From an uncultured Bacteroidales bacterium (GTDB lineage Bacteria > Bacteroidota > Bacteroidia > Bacteroidales > Bacteroidaceae): a stretch of DNA of 11,220 nt. The translations under genes were made by a program, and so were the position numbers. The stretch lies in contig CANBEE010000073.1 of assembly GCA_947367415.1 (NCBI GenBank), positions 1 to 11,220 on the forward strand, written 5' to 3'. Below are positions 6,618 through 11,220 of this stretch, in pieces. Position 1 is the first letter of the stretch; every line of letters begins with the position of its first letter. The notes below the pieces were generated by a model that worked only from the letters and a program-made list of their open reading frames with translations, ran no database searches and was not told where the DNA came from.

Positions 6618-7052
6618 ATGGACAGAGAAGAAATCAAAACCTATCTACCACATCGCGAGCCGATGTTGCTTGTCGACTCCATTGTGGTAGAGACCGAGAC
6701 TGCTGCCGACGGCACTGAACGACACTATGCTGTGGCAACCTATAAGGTGCGTGGCGACGAATTTTTCATTCAGGGCCACTTCCCTGGCTACCCCGTGGTG
6801 CCAGGTGTCATCCTCTGCGAGATGATGGCTCAGTCGTGTGCATTGCTCCTTGGCGATGAAATCAAGAGCAAGCGTCCCTTATACACAGGTATAGACAACG
6901 TGCGCTTCAAGCATCAGGTACGTCCGGGCGACACCATTGTCATCCGCTCCGCTATCACAGATCGTCGTCAAGCTATTGTCTTTGCCAAGGCAGAGGCCAA
7001 GGTCGATGGTAAGCTCTGTTGCCGTGGCAACCTCTCATTTGCTCTTATCTGA
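6618..7052 (+). CDS. fabZ: 3-hydroxyacyl-ACP dehydratase (FabZ, stand-alone hotdog fold)
   Basis: 144 residues, normal for a stand-alone FabZ. L-P-H-R-E-P-M-L-L-V-D (10-20) opens the hotdog fold. The catalytic pair is His54 in G-H-F-P-G and Glu68 in L-C-E-M-M-A-Q, numbers that coincide with E. coli FabZ. P-V-V-P-G-V (59-64) lies between them. It removes water from 3-hydroxyacyl-ACP to give trans-2-enoyl-ACP. It follows fabF after 15 bp and ends the cassette at a strong terminator. In Bacteroidetes the housekeeping dehydratase is commonly fused to LpxC; a separate FabZ next to fabH and fabF is therefore likely an additional copy. No reductase gene accompanies it. Confidence 0.92.
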   Translation: MDREEIKTYLPHREPMLLVDSIVVETETAADGTERHYAVATYKVRGDEFFIQGHFPGYPVVPGVILCEMMAQSCALLLGDEIKSKRPLYTGIDNVRFKHQVRPGDTIVIRSAITDRRQAIVFAKAEAKVDGKLCCRGNLSFALI

Positions 7053-7075
7053 GGCCTATTATTTCCATAATCACT

Positions 7076-7109
7076 AAAAAAGGACGCATCACGGTGCGTC
7101 CTTTTTAGT
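7076..7109. terminator. Strong bidirectional terminator between fabZ and the patatin gene
   Basis: GGACGCA (7082-7088) pairs perfectly with TGCGTCC (7095-7101) around a 6-nt loop. Flanking A-tract (7076-7081) and T-tract (7102-7106) extend the stem and supply a U-run in either direction. It begins 23 bp after the fabZ stop and lies 50 bp beyond the stop of the convergent patatin gene, so it can serve both. Confidence 0.92.
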
Positions 7110-7159
7110 TTAAAATCGGCTTTTCATCGTGCTTTTCCTCGATGACGGATTCCTCTTTT

Positions 7160-7996
7160 TTATCCTAGTATCTTCTCGGCCATCTCGAAACCATGGCGGT
7201 AGAGGGCGTTCATCTTGTCCATATTGGTTTCGATGCGTGCCACGTCGACAGGGTGGGCTGGACGAATGACGGTGATGCGCCCTTCTTCCTCCAACTGTTC
7301 TATCCAGGCGAGCTGGTCATTGTAGCGCTTTCCACGTGTACGCAGTGCCTCGCGCAATTTGGGATAGCGGCTATATATGAATGATGGTATACGGGGTGGC
7401 TTTTCATCTTTGCGGTAGCCCCGATGGCGAGTGAGCACAACGATGGCTTTCTCGTAGCCCTGCTCAAAAGCACGCTGCAGGGGGATGGAGTCGGCAATGC
7501 CGCCATCGAGCATGGGGCGTCCATCGACACGAGCTATGGGACATGCAAAGGGTAGGCTGGAGGAGGCACGCACGATGTCGATGATGCGCTCAGCATTCTC
7601 CTTTTCTTCGAGGTATACGGCTTCGCCAGTGAGGCAGTCGGTAGCTACGCTCTCCACTCGCATGGGGTTGTCGCAGTAGGCGGCGTAATCGTAGGGCCAT
7701 AATGTCTCGGGCAGCTCATGATAGAGAAGGTCCATATCCATGATGCTGCGGTGACGGAAAAGGTTGCCTACACCGAGGTAATGACGATCGGCCTGCAGGT
7801 CGGCAAAGGTGTACTTGGCACGGCCACGCTGATGCGAGGCGAACGACAGTGCGTTGCTCGAACCTGCCGATACTCCTACGAGGTAGGGGAAGGTGATGGC
7901 GTGGTCGAGCATCCAGTCGAGCACACCGCTCGTGAATACTCCACGCATGCCACCACCTTCAAGCACAAGGGCTGTATGTCTAAACTTTTCAGTCAT
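7160..7996 (-). CDS. Patatin-like phospholipase/acyl hydrolase (YjjU/COG4667-like)
   Basis: 278 residues from the ATG at 7996. This start is chosen because it follows the M16 peptidase stop codon by only 2 bp and leads straight into the first patatin motif. The Ser-Asp dyad of the patatin fold is complete: oxyanion loop E-G-G-G-M-R-G (13-19), nucleophile Ser43 in G-V-S-A-G, and Asp164 in D-G-G. There is no signal peptide or membrane segment, so it should act in the cytoplasm or on the inner face of the membrane. Its length and the C-terminal extension (about 200-278) fit the bacterial YjjU-type group rather than secreted ExoU/PlpD toxins. The expected reaction is hydrolysis of an acyl ester, probably a phospholipid or lysophospholipid; the real substrate is unknown. 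It is very likely translationally coupled to the peptidase gene upstream. Confidence 0.9.
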   Translation of the reverse strand: MTEKFRHTALVLEGGGMRGVFTSGVLDWMLDHAITFPYLVGVSAGSSNALSFASHQRGRAKYTFADLQADRHYLGVGNLFRHRSIMDMDLLYHELPETLWPYDYAAYCDNPMRVESVATDCLTGEAVYLEEKENAERIIDIVRASSSLPFACPIARVDGRPMLDGGIADSIPLQRAFEQGYEKAIVVLTRHRGYRKDEKPPRIPSFIYSRYPKLREALRTRGKRYNDQLAWIEQLEEEGRITVIRPAHPVDVARIETNMDKMNALYRHGFEMAEKILG

Positions 7997-7998
7997 GA

Positions 7999-10908
7999 TC
8001 AATACCCGAAGATGTCTTCTGGGGTGAGACGGATAATCTTGCCCCACTTCTCCAATGACTTCATGTCGAGATCGGCTTCGCGACCGAGGATACAGGTGAT
8101 GTACTTGCGGTCTTTGACGTTGGCCTGCTGGTAGGCTACTACATCGGCGAGAGTCATGCCCTGTACAGCTTCGTAGAGCTGGCGGCGGGTATCCTCAGTG
8201 AGGCCTAGTTCTTCTTGGTCGAGGTAGTAAGTAAGTACGCGATCGCGTGTGATGCGCTCGGTGCGCAGACGGCTGATGAGGGCCTCCTTGGCGATGTCAA
8301 ATGCCTTCTCGCTCACAGGCATATTGTTGATGATCTCGTCGAAGGCAGTGAGCGCATCAATCATCTTGTCATTCTGCGTAGCGATGTAGGTCCAATAGTA
8401 CGTGGGGTCCTCAGTGCGCCAAGGCTCAATCATGCGGGCCGACGCGCTATAGGCGAGTCCGCGGGCCTCACGCATCTCCTGGAATACGATGCTGTTCATG
8501 CCACCACCGAAGTACTCGTTGTAGAGGGTGATGATGGGGGTCTTGGCTATATCGTATTGCTCGCCCTGGTTTGACACGGCCGACATATATATTTGGTTGG
8601 CGTCGTAGGGGGCTATGTAGACGATGTCCTCATCGGCACGCTGGTACAGGAAAGCTTCGTTCTTGGCCATGGGCTTGAACTCGGCGGGCACCTTGTGCAA
8701 GCCAGCCACGGTAGCCGATACCTCCTCCATGGCCATGGGGCCGTAGTAGAGCACGCGGTGCTCATAGCTGGGAAGCTGGGCGATGGTGGCGATGAGCGCC
8801 TCGGGCTTCATGCTGCGGAGCTCGCTCTCGCTGAGGATGTTCTTGGCGGGGTTGACGGGTCCGTAGATGCCGTACTGGCGCAGACGGGTGAAGTTGGTGT
8901 TCTGGTTGGCCTTGCCATTGGCGCGTGACTTGAGGATGTCGGCCACGAGGTTGTCGTAGGCAGCTTGGTCGGGCTGTGCATCGGCGATGACCTTCTCGAG
9001 CAGGGCGATGGCCTCGGCCATATTCTCTGACAAGCCGCTGAGGCTGATGGTGACCTGTGTATTGGCTACACTGATACGGTAGCTGCAGGCGAGGTTGTAA
9101 AAGGCTTGCTTGATCTGGGCGGCAGTCATGTCTGATGTGCCCAGGTAGTCGAGGTAGTCGCGGGCGGTAGAGAGTGTCTTCATTTCGTTGGCACCGAAGT
9201 CGAAGATGTACTGGAGAGAGAAGAGGTCGTTCATCTCGTTCTTCTTATATAATAAGGGAAGGTTGCCGATGGTACCCTTGCTCATATCCTTCTCGAAGTC
9301 CACGAATACCGGTTCGATGGGAGCCACTACCGATGCCTGCACCTCGCGCAGGAAGGCGCTGGTGGTGTCGCGGTTCATAAAGATAGGTGTGATGGCAGGC
9401 TTGGCAATCTTCTTCACACCGGGATCCTGACCCTGACGCTTGTATACGACGGCGTAGTTGTTGTCCTTGAGGTGGGCATTGGCAAAGGCTACGACATCGG
9501 CCTTGGTAATCTGCTCCATGCGCTCTACGCGGTGTACCATATCGGCCCAGGGCTGTCCGTTGACGAAGCTAGTAACGAAGAGGTCGGCACGCGAACTGTT
9601 GTCCTCGAGCATCTGCTGCACCTGCAGCTTGTAGTTGGCGATGCCGGCAGCGAGCAACGACTCGTCCCAGTTGCCACGGCGCAGGGCGTCGATCTGTGCT
9701 AGTAGCAGCTTCTTCACCTCATCGAGCGATTGCCCCTGCTTGGGTGCTCCCTGCAGGAAGTAGGCCGTGTAGTCGGTCTGGTCGTAGGGGAAGGCATAGG
9801 CCGAGAGCAGCTTCTGCTCCTGCATGAGGTTGAGGTCGATGAGACCTGCCTGACCGTTGTACATGATGGAGCTGATGACGCTGAGCATGAGTGCCTCGTC
9901 GGATGCAGCACCGGGGAAGCGCCATGCGAGGGCTACGCGCTCTGACTCCAGGCCCCACACCTCGCGCACGATGGGCTCGGTGATCTCGGCCTCGGGCTCG
10001 AAGCTCATCATCTGCAGCTCGGGGTTGGGCTGCATGTCGCCAAAGTACTTCTCGATGATGTCCATCGCCTCATCGAAGTCGAAGTCGCCCGACATACAGA
10101 TGGCCATATTGTTGGGCACGTACCACTGCTTGTAATAGTTCTTGATATTGGTGATGGAGGGGTTCTTGAGGTGCTCCTGTGTGCCAAGTACGGTCTGCGT
10201 GCCGTAGGGATGGTGGGTAAACAGGGCCGAGAATATGGCTTCGTTGAGCTTGCGGCTGTCGCGGGTGAGGCTCATGTTTTTCTCCTCATATACGGTCTCC
10301 AGCTCGGTGTGGAAGCCACGGATGACGTTGTGCTTGAAGCGGTCGGCCTGTATCTTTGCCCAGTTCTCGAGCTGGTTGGCGGGGATGTCCTCGATGTAGC
10401 AGGTGACGTCGAAGCTGGTGTAGGCGTTGGTGCCGTCGGCACCGATGGCGGCCATCAGCTTGTCATACTCGTTGGGGATAGAGAGCTTGGATGCCTCGTA
10501 GGAGAGGCTGTCGATCTGGCGGTAGATGGCGGTGCGCTCGGCCTCGTCGGTCTTGGTGCGGTACACCTCGAAGAGTGCCTCAATCTGGTCGAGCAGGGGC
10601 TTCTCCTCGGCGTAGTTCTGTGTGCCGAAGTTCTCGGTGCCCTTGAACATCAGGTGCTCGAAGTAGTGGGCAAGGCCGGTAGTCTCGGCGGGGTCGTTCT
10701 TGCCACCCACACGCACGGGGATGTAGGTCTGTATGCGCGGTGTCTCCTTATTGACGGTTAGGTACACCTTCAATCCATTGTCCAATGTGTAGATACGGCT
10801 CTGCATGGGGTCGCCGTCGACGGTCTCGTAGCTGCGCTTGCCTGCACATGATGAGAGCATCAGCGTGGCGGCCACTACGGACAGCATAGAAAATAAAAAC
10901 TTTTTCAT
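7999..10908 (-). CDS. M16 family zinc metallopeptidase, lipoprotein (two M16 units in one chain)
   Basis: 969 residues. The N-terminus has a lipoprotein signal with lipobox L-S-S-C, Cys21 being lipidated; the residues after it (A-G-K-R) lack the acidic surface-export signal, so a periplasmic location is more likely than the cell surface. The inverted zinc motif H-Y-F-E-H is at 81-85 with Glu84 as catalytic base; the third ligand should be one of the Glu residues at 202-209 (E-L-E-T-V-Y-E-E-K). The first M16 C-type domain contains G-D-F-D-F-D near 275. A second, non-catalytic unit follows, ending with G-G-G-M-N-S (from 801) and R-G-L-A-Y-S (near 816-821). Such long M16 proteins fold as a clam around the substrate and degrade peptides. 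It has its own promoter and is the first gene of a unit with the patatin-like lipase. Confidence 0.95.
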   Translation of the reverse strand: MKKFLFSMLSVVAATLMLSSCAGKRSYETVDGDPMQSRIYTLDNGLKVYLTVNKETPRIQTYIPVRVGGKNDPAETTGLAHYFEHLMFKGTENFGTQNYAEEKPLLDQIEALFEVYRTKTDEAERTAIYRQIDSLSYEASKLSIPNEYDKLMAAIGADGTNAYTSFDVTCYIEDIPANQLENWAKIQADRFKHNVIRGFHTELETVYEEKNMSLTRDSRKLNEAIFSALFTHHPYGTQTVLGTQEHLKNPSITNIKNYYKQWYVPNNMAICMSGDFDFDEAMDIIEKYFGDMQPNPELQMMSFEPEAEITEPIVREVWGLESERVALAWRFPGAASDEALMLSVISSIMYNGQAGLIDLNLMQEQKLLSAYAFPYDQTDYTAYFLQGAPKQGQSLDEVKKLLLAQIDALRRGNWDESLLAAGIANYKLQVQQMLEDNSSRADLFVTSFVNGQPWADMVHRVERMEQITKADVVAFANAHLKDNNYAVVYKRQGQDPGVKKIAKPAITPIFMNRDTTSAFLREVQASVVAPIEPVFVDFEKDMSKGTIGNLPLLYKKNEMNDLFSLQYIFDFGANEMKTLSTARDYLDYLGTSDMTAAQIKQAFYNLACSYRISVANTQVTISLSGLSENMAEAIALLEKVIADAQPDQAAYDNLVADILKSRANGKANQNTNFTRLRQYGIYGPVNPAKNILSESELRSMKPEALIATIAQLPSYEHRVLYYGPMAMEEVSATVAGLHKVPAEFKPMAKNEAFLYQRADEDIVYIAPYDANQIYMSAVSNQGEQYDIAKTPIITLYNEYFGGGMNSIVFQEMREARGLAYSASARMIEPWRTEDPTYYWTYIATQNDKMIDALTAFDEIINNMPVSEKAFDIAKEALISRLRTERITRDRVLTYYLDQEELGLTEDTRRQLYEAVQGMTLADVVAYQQANVKDRKYITCILGREADLDMKSLEKWGKIIRLTPEDIFGY

Positions 10909-10935
10909 ACCTATTAATATTTGTTATTCGGGGGA

Positions 10936-10967
10936 CAAAAGTACGTAAAAGTGAGCGAAATATGAAG
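10936..10967 (-). promoter_or_regulatory. Promoter of the M16 peptidase-patatin unit
   Basis: The minus strand has a perfect -7 TACTTTTG (10943-10936), 27 bp before the peptidase ATG. The -33 position holds CTTC (10967-10964) with a 20-bp spacer, two mismatches to TTTG. TTTTACG lies directly before the -7, resembling the TTTTTCG seen in front of the LytTR -7 elements. The -33 overlaps a small inverted repeat TGAAG-TTTG-CTTCA (10963-10976). Confidence 0.6.
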
Positions 10968-10999
10968 TTTGCTTCAATATTTTCACCACGAATGCAGAA

Positions 11000-11024
11000 A
11001 ATCTTCGCGATTTGCGCAATAAGG
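11000..11024. repeat. Intergenic motif shared with the LytTR-fabH control region
   Basis: AATCTTCGCGATTTG here (from 11000) matches AATCTTCGCGACTTG at 4141 with one difference over 15 bases, and both are followed by a CA-rich stretch ending in AAGG. Both copies lie in intergenic DNA, upstream of leftward promoters and on the same strand relative to them. This copy also contains a short inverted repeat AAATC-TTCGC-GATTT. Confidence 0.45.
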
Positions 11025-11026
11025 GC

Positions 11027-11220
11027 TTAAGTGAGCCTTACTATTTCTGCTGCACGAGCGAGCGCTTCGGGCTTACCGGCATCTACCCATCTGAAGCCAT
11101 CTGGAGCTTCTACGCAACGAATACGACATTGCATCGAATGCTGCCAGTAGAAGTTGGTAATGGAGAACACTTCGCCAGCCTTCTCTAGCAGGGGAAAGAG
11201 CGTGGGTGAGATAATAGGTA
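11027..11220 (-). CDS. C-terminal part of a sugar nucleotidyltransferase (partial)
   Basis: 63 complete codons are visible in the minus frame ending with TAA at 11029-11027; the rest lies beyond the right edge. The readable part contains P-I-I-S-P-T-L-F-P-L-L, then G-E-V-F-S-I-T-N-F-Y and W-V-D-A-G-K-P-E-A-L near the end. This is the typical C-terminal half of NTP_transferase (RmlA/ManC/MurU-like) proteins, where the hydrophobic I-S-P-x-L-F and the V-D-x-G-K-P-E segment recur. It would couple a sugar-1-phosphate to a nucleoside triphosphate in the cytoplasm. Which sugar and nucleotide cannot be told from this part; a MurNAc-1-phosphate uridylyltransferase or mannose-1-phosphate guanylyltransferase-like enzyme are candidates. 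The M16 gene on the same strand starts 118 bp downstream of its stop codon, with no clear terminator between. Confidence 0.8.
   Translation of the reverse strand, partial: PIISPTLFPLLEKAGEVFSITNFYWQHSMQCRIRCVEAPDGFRWVDAGKPEALARAAEIVRLT

Noticed and set aside
7997..8047. N-terminal extension of the patatin gene into the M16 gene
   Set aside because: It overlaps the end of the peptidase coding region; the ATG at 7996 directly after the peptidase stop gives the expected patatin N-terminus.
10171..10761. A 196-residue plus-strand open frame inside the M16 gene
   Set aside because: Its product is an unusual Val/Gly/Leu-rich low-complexity chain produced by reading the GC-rich M16 gene antisense; there is no promoter or family match.
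1..11220. CRISPR arrays, insertion sequences, tRNA/rRNA genes, phage or defence genes
   Set aside because: No regularly spaced repeats, no transposase or integrase motifs, no tRNA-like cloverleaf ends and no restriction or toxin-antitoxin products were seen on either strand.

Overview
The window looks like a chromosomal stretch from a member of the order Bacteroidales (Bacteroides/Prevotella-type). Four things point there. The intergenic regions carry the Bacteroidetes -7 promoter element TAnnTTTG with no visible Shine-Dalgarno sequences. Two gene products are lipoproteins with an SC lipobox. The product types (transglutaminase/BspA-LRR lipoprotein, LytTR membrane regulator, large two-unit M16 peptidase) are typical of the group, and the left edge appears to hold the start of a ychF gene with a Bacteroidetes-like N-terminus. 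Genus cannot be decided from the sequence alone.

Layout, left to right. (1) 1-146: probable first codons of a leftward ychF, then a strong hairpin terminator. (2) 147-1403 (-): lipoprotein with a transglutaminase-like domain and a BspA-type leucine-rich C-terminus. It is divergent, across a short two-promoter spacer, from (3) 1570-2349 (+), a radical SAM protein, followed by (4) 2438-3013 (+), a classical rubrerythrin. (5) A compound hairpin at 3047-3087 separates rubrerythrin from the convergent (6) 3148-4050 (-), a four-TM LytTR regulator. (7) 4051-4350: a 300-bp divergent control region with two tandem Bacteroidetes promoters reading left, one reading right, and short G/C-run repeats. (8) 4351-7052 (+): a three-gene fatty-acid cassette fabH-fabF-fabZ with all catalytic residues present. 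(9) A strong bidirectional terminator at 7076-7109. (10) 7160-10908 (-): a two-gene unit, an M16 zinc metallopeptidase lipoprotein followed after 2 bp by a patatin-like lipase. (11) 11027-11220 (-): the C-terminus of a sugar nucleotidyltransferase that runs off the right edge.

Functionally, the fab cassette supplies initiation (FabH), elongation (FabF) and dehydration (FabZ) steps of type II fatty-acid synthesis but no ACP, FabG, FabD or enoyl reductase, so it must borrow these from elsewhere. The membrane LytTR regulator reading away from it is a possible partner, by position only. Radical SAM plus rubrerythrin fits an anaerobe that must handle peroxide. I see no mobile element, CRISPR array, tRNA or rRNA, and no clear sign of an unknown multi-gene system. 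The most notable signals are in the 4051-4350 control region and in the promoter-associated motif shared between 4141 and 11000.
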